A stretch of 54,788 nucleotides of DNA from positions 1 to 54,788 of the forward strand of contig CAMBMS010000019.1 in the NCBI GenBank assembly GCA_945868845.1. Direction: 5' to 3'. The notes under the pieces were generated by a model that was not told the origin of the DNA, ran no database searches, and worked only from the letters and a program-made list of their open reading frames with translations. The position numbers and the translations under genes are program-made. Positions 46,191 to 54,788 of this stretch are shown in pieces. This DNA is from Asaia bogorensis (lineage in GTDB: Bacteria; Pseudomonadota; Alphaproteobacteria; Acetobacterales; Acetobacteraceae). How positions within the stretch are numbered: position 1 is the first letter of the stretch; each line of letters starts with the position of its first letter.

Positions 46191-47322
46191 TTAACGCGCC
46201 TGCGCGCTCGCCTCGCTGCGCGTGGCGCCGACGCGCGCGGCCAGGGCGGCTGCCATGAATTCGTCCAGGTCCCCATCGAGAACGGCATCGGGATTGCTGG
46301 TTTCGAAACTGGTGCGCAGATCCTTTACCAGCTGATAGGGGGCGAGCACATAACTGCGAATCTGATGGCCCCAGCCAATGGCGGTTTTCGCATCCTCCAC
46401 TAAAGCGGCGGCGGCTTCGCGCTTTTGCAGTTCCTGTTCATACATTTTCGCTTTCAGCATACCCATCGCGGTGGCGCGGTTGCGGTGCTGGCTGCGATCG
46501 GTCTGGCAGGCGACGACGATGCCGGTGGGGATATGGGTAATCCGGATGGCGCTTTCGGTTTTGTTCACGTGCTGCCCACCGGCGCCGGAGGCACGATAGG
46601 TGTCCACTTTCAGATCAGCGTCGTTGATCTCGATCTCGATATTGTCGTCGACGACCGGATAGACCCAGACGCTGGCAAAACTAGTCTGGCGGCGGGCGTT
46701 GGCGTCAAACGGGCTGATGCGGACCAGGCGGTGTACGCCGGCCTCGGTCTTCAGCCAGCCATAGGCGTTCTTGCCGCTGATTTGCAGGATGGCGGATTTG
46801 ATGCCGGCCTGCTCGCCCTCGCTTTCTTCCAGCAACTGCACCTTGCAACCATGTTTTTCGGCCCAACGGGTGTACATGCGCATCAGCATTTCGGCCCAGT
46901 CCTGCGCCTCCGTGCCGCCCGCGCCGGCGTTAAGTTCTACGAAGCAGTCGTTGCCGTCGGCCTCGCCCGAGAGCAGGCTTTCGATCTCACGGCGTTTGGC
47001 TTCCGCGGCGAGGGCGCGCAGTATAGCCATGCCGTCGGGGATCATGGCCGTGTCGTTGTCGGCCTCGGCGAGGCCGATCAGTTCCAGGATGTCGGCTACA
47101 TCGCCTTCCAATTTCAGCACACCATCGATCTGTCCCGCCAGGTGATTGCGTTCGCGCATGAATTTCTGCGCGATGGCCGCGTCGTTCCAAAGGGCGGGGT
47201 CCTCGGCGCGGTTGTTCAGTTCGGCGAGGCGGTTCTGTGCTTCGTCCCAGTCAAAGATGCCTCCTCAGCAGCGCAACGGACTGCTTGATCTGTTCGTTCA
47301 ATGCGTCGGACTCGGCTGACAT
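46191..47322 (-). CDS. prfB: Peptide chain release factor 2, with programmed +1 frameshift
   Basis: Release factor 2 recognises UGA and UAA. The gene starts at ATG 47322; after 23 codons an in-frame TGA (47253-47251) is crossed by a +1 shift (CTT-TGA-C), after which the second frame continues to 46191, giving about 376 residues. The upstream piece reads [15 protein letters not shown] and the downstream one [19 protein letters not shown]. The SPF specificity motif ([14 protein letters not shown]) and the GGQ motif ([14 protein letters not shown]) are intact. It is 33 bases downstream of mrcA, in the amiC-mrcA-prfB order common in alphaproteobacteria. Confidence 0.96.
47251..47265 (-). promoter_or_regulatory. 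prfB programmed +1 frameshift site
   Basis: AGGAGG (47265-47260) lies three bases before CTT-TGA, and TGA is followed by C, the poor termination context. This matches the autoregulatory RF2 site: low RF2 lets the ribosome pause at TGA and slip +1. The Shine-Dalgarno-like element here is a perfect AGGAGG. Confidence 0.95.
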
Positions 47323-47355
47323 GGCGGGCCTTGCAGGTGGTACGGCAGGGGCGGG

Positions 47356-50079
47356 TCAATACAGGCCGGGAATGACGCCGTCCACCCGCCCGCGGCGTGC
47401 AGGTGGACCGCGATCGGGCGCGGCGCGGCTGAGCGGCGTTTCCACGGCGGTGGCGCGGTCGGAGGGGGCGGATGCGGGCGCGTCAGCCTGCGGTGCATTG
47501 TCCGCGGCGAAAAGATCATCCTCATCCAGGGTGACGGATTCGCCCGGCACCTGGTCGGGCTTGAAGGCATCGGTGATACCCCCGGCCATGTGGGCCATGC
47601 TGATCCCGGCGGGCGGGACAAAATCCAGGGGGGGACGGTTCCGCAGTGCCGCAGTCATGAATTCGCGCCAGATCGGCGCGGCGGTGGAGCCGCCGGTCTC
47701 GCTGCCACCGAGGCTCGCCGGGATGTCATAACCCAGCCAGACGGCGGTCACCAGATCGGCGGTGAAGCCCACGAACCAGGCATCGTTGAAATCCTGCGAG
47801 GTGCCAGTCTTGCCGCCGATCGGCCGGATCAGCCCAGCGCCAGCGGCGGCGCCAGTGCCGCGCTGGATGACGCCCTGCATCATGGTGATGAGCTGAAAAT
47901 TGCTCGCCGGGTCGGCGATCTGCTTGCGCGTATCGGGCAGGATCGGCGGGCTGGCGGGAGTGCCCGCTGGAGGCAGGCAATCAGGACAGTCCTCGGCGCG
48001 GGCACGGGCGATTATTTTGCCGTCGCGATCCTGCACACTGTCGATCAGGGTCGGGATCACCTCCCGCCCGCCAGCAGCGATGGAAGCATAGGCGCCGGCC
48101 ATGCGCAGCACCGTGGTTTCCACCGCGCCCAGCGCGACGGGCAGTACGCGCGGCATGTCGTCCACCACATGGAAGGCGATCGCGGTTTGCGCCACGGCTT
48201 CCATTCCCACCCGGTCGGCGACGCGCACGGTGACGAGATTGAGCGATTCCGCCAGCGCCGTGCTAAGTGCTACCGGACCTTTGAAATCCAGGCCAAAATT
48301 CCCCGGCCGCCAACGCCCGGCCGCGCCCTGATCGACCACGAACGGGGCGTCGAGGAAACGCTGGCTAGGGGAAACCCCCTGTTGCAAAGCGGCCAGATAG
48401 ACGAACGGCTTGAACGCAGAGCCGAGCTGGCGCTGCGCTTGGCTGGCGCGGTTGAACTGGCTGAGCTCGAAGCTCCAGCCGCCGACCATGGCGAGCACGC
48501 GGCCAGTGGTGACATCGACGCAGACCAGCGCGCCCTGCACCAGCGGGATCTGACGCAGCAGCACGCGGTCCAAGCGGTCCGGCGCGCGAGCGACCGCAGG
48601 GCCACGGCGCGGGGCCGGCAGCGCAGCGGACCCAGTTTGGAAAGAAGTCTGGGGCGCGGGCTCCACCATGACGACGCTGCCGGGTTGCACAAGATCGGTC
48701 ATGCGGCGCGGCGGCGGGCCGATCTGCTTGTCCTTCACCGGGCGCGCCCAAGTGAGGTCGGACAACAGTAAAGTCCCTTTGCGGGGTTGTCCGGGGGCGG
48801 CGGGTTGATCGGGTTGACGTTCCAGCCAGCTTACACGGGCTTGGCCGTGGGTAACTTCCAGCACCACGGCGAGGCGCCATTCGGCCAACATGCCGGGCGG
48901 ACGCGGCGTCTGTGACAATTGCGCCATCCAGCCGGAGCGCAGGGAGGGACCCGCTTCCAACTGCACGACCGGGCCACGCCACCCGCCATGCTTACGGTCA
49001 AAGCCGATCAGGCCATTGTGCAAGGCATGATCGGCGGCGGCTTGCAGCGTGGGATCGAGGCTGGTGCGGACGGTCAGCCCGCCCTGAGTAGTGGCATCAG
49101 CGCCGTAAATATCCACCAGGCGGCGGCGCACATCCTCGCCGAACCAGTCGGCGCCGGGGACAGTTTCCTGGCGACGGAAGGCAGCAGGCTGGATCGGGCT
49201 CGCCTTCGCCTGCGCGGCCTGCGCGGCGGTGATCACGCGATCCTCGGCCATGCGCTCGATAACCCAGTCGCGCCGCCCCTTCGCAGCCTCTAGGTAGCGG
49301 AACGGGTTGTAGTTGTTGGGAGCTTTCGGCAGGGCGGCCAGGAAGGCGGCCTCAGGGAGGGAGAGTTCGTCCAGCGACTTGTTAAAATAGGCCTGCGCCG
49401 CAGCGGCCACACCATAGGCCTGGAGGCCCAGATAGATCTCGTTCAGATAAAGTTCAAGAATACGTTCCTTGGTGAGGCTGTTCTCGATGCGTAGGGCGAG
49501 GATGAGTTCCTTCGCCTTGCGCGCGATGGAGACCGAATTGTCGAGTAGCATGTTCTTCGCCACCTGCTGCGTGATGGTGGAGGCGCCCACCGGGCGGCGG
49601 CCAGTGCCGTACGACTGTATGTCCACCATGATCGCGCGCAGGATGGCCAGCGGGTCGATTCCGGGATGGGTCCAGAAATTCTGGTCCTCGGCGGAGATGA
49701 AGGCCTGCCGCACCAGCTGCGGGACCGCTGTCAGCGGCACGAAGATGCGCCGCTCGGTCGCCAGTTCCGCGATCAGCCGCGCGTCGGAGGCATAAACCCG
49801 GCTCATCACCCGGGGCTGGTAGGAGCGCAGCCCCTCTACATCTGGCAATTCGGCGCTGTAATGCCGATAGCCGGCATAGAGGGTGGCGGCGGCGGCCAGG
49901 CCCCCCAACAAAGCGAGTCCGACCAGGGCTCCGATCATCCACCCTAGCCAGCTGAAGGGCGAGCGGCGGTGGCGCGCGGCACCGACGGCGTGCGTCTCCC
50001 GCCGGCTAGCCGCCGGAACGTCCGGCGACGTGCCAGAGGGGATTTCTGGCGGGACTCCGAGGGGGGATACACCACTCAT
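47356..50079 (-). CDS. mrcA: Penicillin-binding protein 1A (bifunctional transglycosylase/transpeptidase)
   Basis: A 907-residue class A PBP that polymerises and cross-links peptidoglycan. After a Pro-rich cytoplasmic tail and one membrane segment (WMIGALVGLALLGGLAAAA) comes the glycosyltransferase domain with the catalytic glutamate in SAEDQNFWTHPGID and the GASTITQQVAKN motif. An OB-like/linker region follows, then the transpeptidase: SxxK in GSAFKPF, SLN, and KTG in GGKTGTSQDF. The Pro/Ala-rich C-terminal tail is likely disordered. ATG 50079 is preferred; an earlier in-frame start at 50178 would overlap amiC. It lies between amiC and prfB. Confidence 0.95.
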   Translation of the reverse strand: MSGVSPLGVPPEIPSGTSPDVPAASRRETHAVGAARHRRSPFSWLGWMIGALVGLALLGGLAAAATLYAGYRHYSAELPDVEGLRSYQPRVMSRVYASDARLIAELATERRIFVPLTAVPQLVRQAFISAEDQNFWTHPGIDPLAILRAIMVDIQSYGTGRRPVGASTITQQVAKNMLLDNSVSIARKAKELILALRIENSLTKERILELYLNEIYLGLQAYGVAAAAQAYFNKSLDELSLPEAAFLAALPKAPNNYNPFRYLEAAKGRRDWVIERMAEDRVITAAQAAQAKASPIQPAAFRRQETVPGADWFGEDVRRRLVDIYGADATTQGGLTVRTSLDPTLQAAADHALHNGLIGFDRKHGGWRGPVVQLEAGPSLRSGWMAQLSQTPRPPGMLAEWRLAVVLEVTHGQARVSWLERQPDQPAAPGQPRKGTLLLSDLTWARPVKDKQIGPPPRRMTDLVQPGSVVMVEPAPQTSFQTGSAALPAPRRGPAVARAPDRLDRVLLRQIPLVQGALVCVDVTTGRVLAMVGGWSFELSQFNRASQAQRQLGSAFKPFVYLAALQQGVSPSQRFLDAPFVVDQGAAGRWRPGNFGLDFKGPVALSTALAESLNLVTVRVADRVGMEAVAQTAIAFHVVDDMPRVLPVALGAVETTVLRMAGAYASIAAGGREVIPTLIDSVQDRDGKIIARARAEDCPDCLPPAGTPASPPILPDTRKQIADPASNFQLITMMQGVIQRGTGAAAGAGLIRPIGGKTGTSQDFNDAWFVGFTADLVTAVWLGYDIPASLGGSETGGSTAAPIWREFMTAALRNRPPLDFVPPAGISMAHMAGGITDAFKPDQVPGESVTLDEDDLFAADNAPQADAPASAPSDRATAVETPLSRAAPDRGPPARRGRVDGVIPGLY

Positions 50080-50131
50080 GCGTTGCTGATTGGCCTGTCC
50101 AAAGGGGGAGAACCAGAGAGGGGACGACCGT

Positions 50132-50992
50132 TTACCCGGCGATCCGTGCCATATGGTTCGCCGTAGCGAAATATCCATCCACCGCGCGTTTCATGGCTGC
50201 CGCGACGCGGGTGCGATGCTCGGCCCGGCGCAAGGCGGCTTCGTCGTCGCGATTGGACATGAAGCCCATCTCCACCAGGACCGAGGGGATATCGGCGGCT
50301 TTCAGCACTACGAAGCTGGCATGGCGGGATGGGTTGGTCAGCAATTTCACGTCCCGGTCCAGATTGCGGACCAAAGCCTGCGCCATGCGCGCGGAGCCCA
50401 GGCGGGTTTCCTGGCGCACCAGGCTGGCGAGGATGCGACCAACTTCGGGGGGCACGCCGCGGATGGCGGCCCCCCCGAAGCGATCGGCGCTGTTCTCCCG
50501 CTGTGCCAGGGCGGCAGTTTGGGCGTCGGAGGCGCTGTTAGCGAGCGTATAGACCGAGGCGCCGCGCACGAGGCGATCGGGGATCGAATCGGCATGGATG
50601 GAGACGAACAGGGCGGCGCGGTGGGTCTGGGCACGCTCGACACGGTCTTCCAGGCGCATGAAGATATCGCGCGAGCGGGTCATTTCCACGCGATAGCGGC
50701 CGGAAGCGAGCAATTGCCTGCGCAGTTCCTGGGCCGCGGCGAGGGCGATTTTCTTCTCATACGTGCCGGAGACGCCAATGGCGCCCGGATCCTTGCCGCC
50801 ATGGCCAGGGTCGAGCATGACCAGCGGCAAGGCGGATGCGGGCGCGGGGCGCGCCGCGGTTTGTTGGGCGGGGCCCGAGGGGGCGGCCAGGGCGGCGCGC
50901 ATCCAGCCTGGCAGCAGGCAACTAGCCGTTACCAGGTGGGGCACCAAATGCGTCAACAGCGTCCGCCGGTCCGGCTTGGGGTGATCGACCAT
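50132..50992 (-). CDS. amiC: N-acetylmuramoyl-L-alanine amidase (AmiC type)
   Basis: A zinc amidase that cleaves the peptide stem from peptidoglycan in the periplasm during cell separation. The Amidase_3 domain shows the first zinc histidine in LDPGHGGKDPGAIG, the glutamate in TYEKKIALA, SIHADS with the second histidine, and VEMGFMSNRDDEA with the catalytic glutamate. The N-terminus from ATG 50992 has an RR pair (DRRTLLTHL) and a hydrophobic stretch, consistent with a Tat signal. ATG 51037 is an alternative start with 15 extra residues. There is no AMIN domain. It precedes mrcA, as in other alphaproteobacteria. Confidence 0.9.
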   Translation of the reverse strand: MVDHPKPDRRTLLTHLVPHLVTASCLLPGWMRAALAAPSGPAQQTAARPAPASALPLVMLDPGHGGKDPGAIGVSGTYEKKIALAAAQELRRQLLASGRYRVEMTRSRDIFMRLEDRVERAQTHRAALFVSIHADSIPDRLVRGASVYTLANSASDAQTAALAQRENSADRFGGAAIRGVPPEVGRILASLVRQETRLGSARMAQALVRNLDRDVKLLTNPSRHASFVVLKAADIPSVLVEMGFMSNRDDEAALRRAEHRTRVAAAMKRAVDGYFATANHMARIAG

Positions 50993-51701
50993 AGGCTGGA
51001 TCTTAACATAAATTCTGAGGCACTTCATATTAGGCATTGATTAAAATGATATCATCGCCTGATTGGGCGAGACCGAAAAAGGAAGCCTTGCGTGATATGG
51101 CGGATTACTGCATGGTCTCGGCGCCCGGTGATGCGATCTGGGGCGCGCGGTTTCTCCGCAGCCCAGGCCCGATCGGGCGGATCGTCGAGATGTCATTGCC
51201 GTGCCAATCCCTATTTCTGGGGGCTGGGTTTTGCGGTGCCATCGCGTGATACGCCCCAAATTGCCGACCACGCGCGCGCCTGACGCGCGCCGGGGCCCCG
51301 CAACGGCCGGCATTCGCGCAACAAGGCTGCTTTTTCGGATTGTTCCGGAATTGCGCCGCACCCGCCGGATGACAATCAATCCCGGACGGGACGAAATACC
51401 AGACGGGGTTTGATGGCTGTCGCCGCGTTATTCGCATATGGGTTCACCTCAACCACGGCCGCGTGCCGTTGGGATCTCGCCCCCGTGTGCCGTCGGCGCG
51501 GCTATTCCACCAACACGACCCTAGTTTTATCCTGCCTTTCCGTAGTCGGCCGCGCATTCCGCGACCAACGCGCGGACCCACATCACATCAGCCGCCTGAC
51601 GGCACTGGCTCATGACAGGCCAGCTGCTGCGCCCCATCGCGCGCCATGCCATCGCGCCCGGGATCGTACCGTCGGGGCGGCGCATCGGAGTTCACGACCC
51701 C
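50993..51701. other. Divergent intergenic region and presumed long rne leader
   Basis: About 700 bases between the amiC start and the rne start. The left part (50995-51060) is AT-richer and probably holds promoters. A GC hairpin lies at 51272-51290 (stem GCGCGCG with CGCGCGC). A long 5' leader is common for RNase E genes, where it serves feedback control by the enzyme itself; I infer but cannot show it here. No protein-coding frame with recognisable motifs was found. Confidence 0.5.
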
Positions 51702-54680
51702 ATGGTCAAACGTATGTTGATCGACGCCACGCACGCGGAAGAAACCCGCGTGGTGGTGCTGGACGGATCCCGGCTTGAGGATTTCGATGTCGAGACCGCC
51801 AGCAAGAAACAACTCAAGGGCAATATCTATCTTGCCAAGGTTGTCCGTGTAGAACCGAGCCTGCAGGCCGCCTTCGTCGAATATGGCGGTAACCGGCACG
51901 GCTTCCTGGCGTTCGGCGAAATCCATCCGGACTATTATCAGATCCCCGTCGCCGACCGGCAGCGCCTAATTGAAATGCAGCTGGAAGACGCCCGCCACGA
52001 GGCGGAGGAGGAGGATCGCGCCGCCGCCGCCGCCGCCGCCGCCGAGGGCGACGAGGGCGACGAGGACGCACGGCCCGACGCAACACTGGAAGCCGGCGAA
52101 GATAGTATATTCGTGTTCGATCACGCTCAAATGGACCCGCCGGAAGCAGGGGAGGCCGCGACCGAAGCCCAAGTTCTCGAAACCCCTGCCAATCGCGCCC
52201 AGCCGTTGGAGATCGCTGCAGAACGAGTCACGGCGCCCGAACCCATCCTGGCGGGCCACACCGTCACCCATTTGGATGAGCCGCCCCCGGCGGCCCCCTT
52301 CGCTCCCGACCCGATTGCCGTCGCCAATCCGGAAGCCGCCGCCGAAGCGGATGCGATCGCCCTCGCACGGGCCGATACCGAAGTTTCTCCGGACTCGGAT
52401 CGCCTGGAGGATGATGCCAATGACTCCGACGAGCCCGCGCCGCCGGCGCCGGAATCGCTCGGCGGTGATACGGTGGAAGAGCCGCGCACGAACCGCAATC
52501 CACCGCGTTTCATGCGCAGCTACAAGATCCAGGAAGTCATCAAGCGCCGGCAAAACCTGCTGATCCAGGTGGTGAAGGAAGAACGTGGCAGCAAGGGCGC
52601 GGCGCTGACCACTTATATCTCTCTCGCGGGCCGCTACTCTGTGCTGATGCCGAATTCGCCGCGCGGGGGGGGGATTTCACGGAAGATCACCTCGGCGACG
52701 GATCGGCGGCGACTGAAGGAAGTGACTGCCGAGCTTAATCTGCCCAAGGGCATGGGACTGATCGTGCGCACGGCTGGCGCCAACCGGCCAAAGCCGGAGA
52801 TCAAGCGCGATTGCGAATATCTGCTGCGGCTGTGGGACGATACCCGCGAGCACACGCTGCGCTCTGTCGCGCCGGCGTTGATCTATGAGGAAGCCAGTCT
52901 GATAAAGCGGACCATCCGCGATGTCTATTCGCGCGACGTAGACGAGATCCTAGTGGACGGCGAGGATGGCTGGCGGGCGGCGCATGATTTCATGCGTATG
53001 CTGATGCCAACCCATGCCGGCAAGGTGCGGCTCTGGCGCGAGGATGGCCAGCCGCTGTTTGCCCGCCAGGGGGTGGAGGCGCAGCTCGACGCGATGCTGA
53101 ACCCGACGGTGCAGTTGCGCTCCGGCGGCTATCTGGTGATCAACCAGGCGGAGGCGCTGGTTGCGATCGATGTGAACTCCGGGCGATCCACGCGGGAGCG
53201 GAATATCGAGGAGACTGCACTGCGCACCAACCTGGAAGCAGCCGACGAGGCGGCGCGGCAGTTGCGGTTGCGCGACCTAGCAGGGCTGATCGTCATCGAC
53301 TTCATCGACATGGAATCACGCCGCCACAATGCGATGGTCGAACGCCGGCTGAAGGAGGCCCTAGAGAACGACCGCGCCCGCATTCAGGTCGGCCAGATCA
53401 GTCATTTTGGCCTGCTGGAAATGAGCCGTCAGCGGCTGCGCCCCAGCCTAGCCGAGACATCCTTGATCACCTGCCCACATTGCGGCGGCATCGGGCATGT
53501 GCGTAGCGTTGAGACCGCCGCGTTGCATGTGCTGCGCCAGATCGAGGAAGAGGGCGGCAAGCGCCGCTCCGCCGAGATTGTCGTGCATGTGGCCGGCGCG
53601 GTAGCGTTCTACATCCTCAATCACAAGCGCCAGCGGCTGGCAGAGATCGAGGCGCGCTATGGATTGCAAGTCAGTTTCGGGGCGGATGAGAAACTGATCG
53701 CCCCGGAGATTCGCATCGAGCGGATGCGCGCTGCGGTGCCGTCAGAGTTGCCGCCGGCGATCCAGGTTGACCAGCCGCCACCCACTTTGCCCGCACCGGT
53801 CTATATTGCCGAGGATGAGGCAGAGACTGGCGAGGCGGCAGATGAGGTGCTGGCTTCCGCCGCCGAGGCGGAGGATGACGATAAGCCGGCGGCGGGGGAG
53901 ACCGCCGAGGAAAGCGAGCATCGGCGACGACGCCGGCGGCGGCGGCGGGGTGGACGACGCGATGAGCCGACGGGCACACCAACCGAGATTATGATCGGAG
54001 ATGCACCTACGGGCGCGGCGCCGGAGTTGGCGATGTCAGAGTTTCAGGCGCCGGAGCTTACGATGCCGGCCGACGTAGTTGCCGAACCGGCAGCCGTTGG
54101 GCCCGTGGGAGAAATGAACGCCGAGGAGCCTTCCGGAGAGGCGAGTGATGGGGCCAATCGCAGGCGTGGCCGGCGCGGTGGGCGGCGGCGGCGGCGGGAC
54201 GATGACGGCACCTTGGCTTCCGTGTCCGAACCGGGCGCGGAGCAGCCGGATGTCCCGGCCTATGCGGGGCCGACCCCGGCCGATCCGTTCGGGGGGCAAA
54301 GTTATGATATCTTTGCCGTTCTGGAGCAGGCTGAACGGGCAGCGGAGCAGGCGGCGGCACCCCCTATCCCTGGCCCAACCCCGACCCCGGTTGATCTGGC
54401 GCCAGCCGTGCCGGAACCAATTGCGGAAGCGGCCGTCCGGGAGCCAGCTGTTATCGTGGTGGCGGATCCCGTGCCTGAACCGGTGCCAGAACCGTCTCCC
54501 CAACCGGCTCCGGAACTAGTAGCCGTAGCCGCCGAACCGGCGCCCATTGCGCCCGAACCCGTTGCGCCCGAGCCTATTGCATCCGAACCGGCCCCGCCTG
54601 AGCCGACGATCAAGGCGATCGTGATCGGGGTGGACGAGGCGCCGGCGGCGGAAAAGAGAAGCGGTTGGTGGCGACGGTAA
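51702..54680 (+). CDS. rne: Ribonuclease E/G family protein
   Basis: The endoribonuclease that initiates mRNA decay and matures rRNA and tRNA, 992 residues from ATG 51702 (VKRMLIDATHAEETRVVVLDG). The S1 domain is split by an acidic, low-complexity insertion at about 90-265, as is usual in alphaproteobacteria. The catalytic part has Asp490 in VAIDVNSG, Asp533 in VIDFIDM, and the zinc-link CPHC at 591-594. The C-terminal half is disordered: two Arg-rich RNA-binding stretches and Pro-Glu-Pro repeats that probably form the degradosome scaffold. Earlier in-frame sequence to 51612 is rejected on homology. It ends convergently with pyrF. Confidence 0.94.
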   Translation: MVKRMLIDATHAEETRVVVLDGSRLEDFDVETASKKQLKGNIYLAKVVRVEPSLQAAFVEYGGNRHGFLAFGEIHPDYYQIPVADRQRLIEMQLEDARHEAEEEDRAAAAAAAAEGDEGDEDARPDATLEAGEDSIFVFDHAQMDPPEAGEAATEAQVLETPANRAQPLEIAAERVTAPEPILAGHTVTHLDEPPPAAPFAPDPIAVANPEAAAEADAIALARADTEVSPDSDRLEDDANDSDEPAPPAPESLGGDTVEEPRTNRNPPRFMRSYKIQEVIKRRQNLLIQVVKEERGSKGAALTTYISLAGRYSVLMPNSPRGGGISRKITSATDRRRLKEVTAELNLPKGMGLIVRTAGANRPKPEIKRDCEYLLRLWDDTREHTLRSVAPALIYEEASLIKRTIRDVYSRDVDEILVDGEDGWRAAHDFMRMLMPTHAGKVRLWREDGQPLFARQGVEAQLDAMLNPTVQLRSGGYLVINQAEALVAIDVNSGRSTRERNIEETALRTNLEAADEAARQLRLRDLAGLIVIDFIDMESRRHNAMVERRLKEALENDRARIQVGQISHFGLLEMSRQRLRPSLAETSLITCPHCGGIGHVRSVETAALHVLRQIEEEGGKRRSAEIVVHVAGAVAFYILNHKRQRLAEIEARYGLQVSFGADEKLIAPEIRIERMRAAVPSELPPAIQVDQPPPTLPAPVYIAEDEAETGEAADEVLASAAEAEDDDKPAAGETAEESEHRRRRRRRRRGGRRDEPTGTPTEIMIGDAPTGAAPELAMSEFQAPELTMPADVVAEPAAVGPVGEMNAEEPSGEASDGANRRRGRRGGRRRRRDDDGTLASVSEPGAEQPDVPAYAGPTPADPFGGQSYDIFAVLEQAERAAEQAAAPPIPGPTPTPVDLAPAVPEPIAEAAVREPAVIVVADPVPEPVPEPSPQPAPELVAVAAEPAPIAPEPVAPEPIASEPAPPEPTIKAIVIGVDEAPAAEKRSGWWRR

Positions 54681-54681
54681 A

Positions 54682-54788
54682 TTATGCCGCCGCGCCGAGC
54701 TCCATATCGGCGATAATGGCCTGCGCGGCGGCACACGGGTCGAGCGCGGCGATAATTGGGCGGCCGACGACGAGATAATCCGCGCCCT
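54682..54788 (-). CDS. pyrF: Orotidine 5'-phosphate decarboxylase, C-terminal end (partial)
   Basis: The minus-strand reading gives GADYLVVGRPIIAALDP, then AAAQAIIADM, ending at a stop (54684-54682). The GADYLVVGRPI motif near the C-terminus is diagnostic of OMP decarboxylase (PyrF), where the arginine contacts the phosphate of OMP. The rest of the gene lies beyond the window edge. It is convergent with rne, one base between stop codons. Confidence 0.8.
   Translation of the reverse strand, partial: GADYLVVGRPIIAALDPCAAAQAIIADMELGAAA

Noticed and set aside
47590-48771. A 393-codon plus-strand frame opposite PBP1A
   Set aside because: It is an antisense artefact of the mrcA coding sequence.

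Overview
The window is GC-rich bacterial chromosome and looks like an alphaproteobacterium of the Rhodospirillales, most probably Acetobacteraceae. This is inferred from gene content: a pyruvate dehydrogenase operon whose E1-beta carries its own lipoyl domain, followed by lpdA, lipA and a COQ10-type protein; the mutS-glnD pair; the rne / amiC-mrcA-prfB block; and many Bug-type and dipeptide-type solute-binding proteins with amidases. No rRNA gene is present, so the taxonomic call cannot be confirmed here.

Layout. Positions 1-135 hold the end of a broken IS6-family transposase. 283-11851 is a scavenging region: a DUF1028 protein, an SDR, an amidase, an orphan Bug solute-binding protein, two paralogous dipeptide/nickel-type binding proteins, two OppD/OppF-type ATPases (no permease genes in the window), a decayed DHA2 exporter and a threonine aldolase. 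11928-19670 is one long minus-strand operon: pdhA, pdhB, pdhC, a GNAT acetyltransferase, lpdA, lipA, a COQ10-like gene and a small secreted-type protein without a normal start codon. A GGDEF remnant (19974-20265), a GST and an enoyl-CoA hydratase follow, then glnD and mutS on the minus strand.

The next section is littered with decay. A malic enzyme (maeB) pseudogene has lost its middle. It is followed by an intact Bug protein with a PanE-like reductase, a second Bug remnant, a small AT-richer fatty-acid-hydroxylase-like gene and tRNA-Thr(GGT). An SDR, a 106-bp palindromic intergenic element and a Gfo/Idh/MocA oxidoreductase lead to lpxB. lpxB is translationally coupled to an unusual fusion of HisI (zinc-dependent phosphoribosyl-AMP cyclohydrolase) with a COG0523 metallochaperone GTPase, and this is divergent from a Fur/Zur-type regulator. 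That zinc-related cassette is the most interesting feature of the window.

37142-46010 carries csaA and a probable catabolic group: a gamma-glutamyltransferase-like hydrolase, an amidase, a ThDP enzyme, an MFS carrier, an SDR and an amidohydrolase. The window ends with the cell-wall and RNA block: prfB with its programmed +1 frameshift, PBP1A, AmiC, a divergent RNase E with a large acidic insertion, and the last codons of pyrF.

The overall picture is a metabolically versatile heterotroph using amides, peptides and organic acids. Its intergenic regions contain at least five identifiable gene remnants (IS6, DHA2, GGDEF, maeB, Bug), which points to ongoing gene decay around a conserved core.
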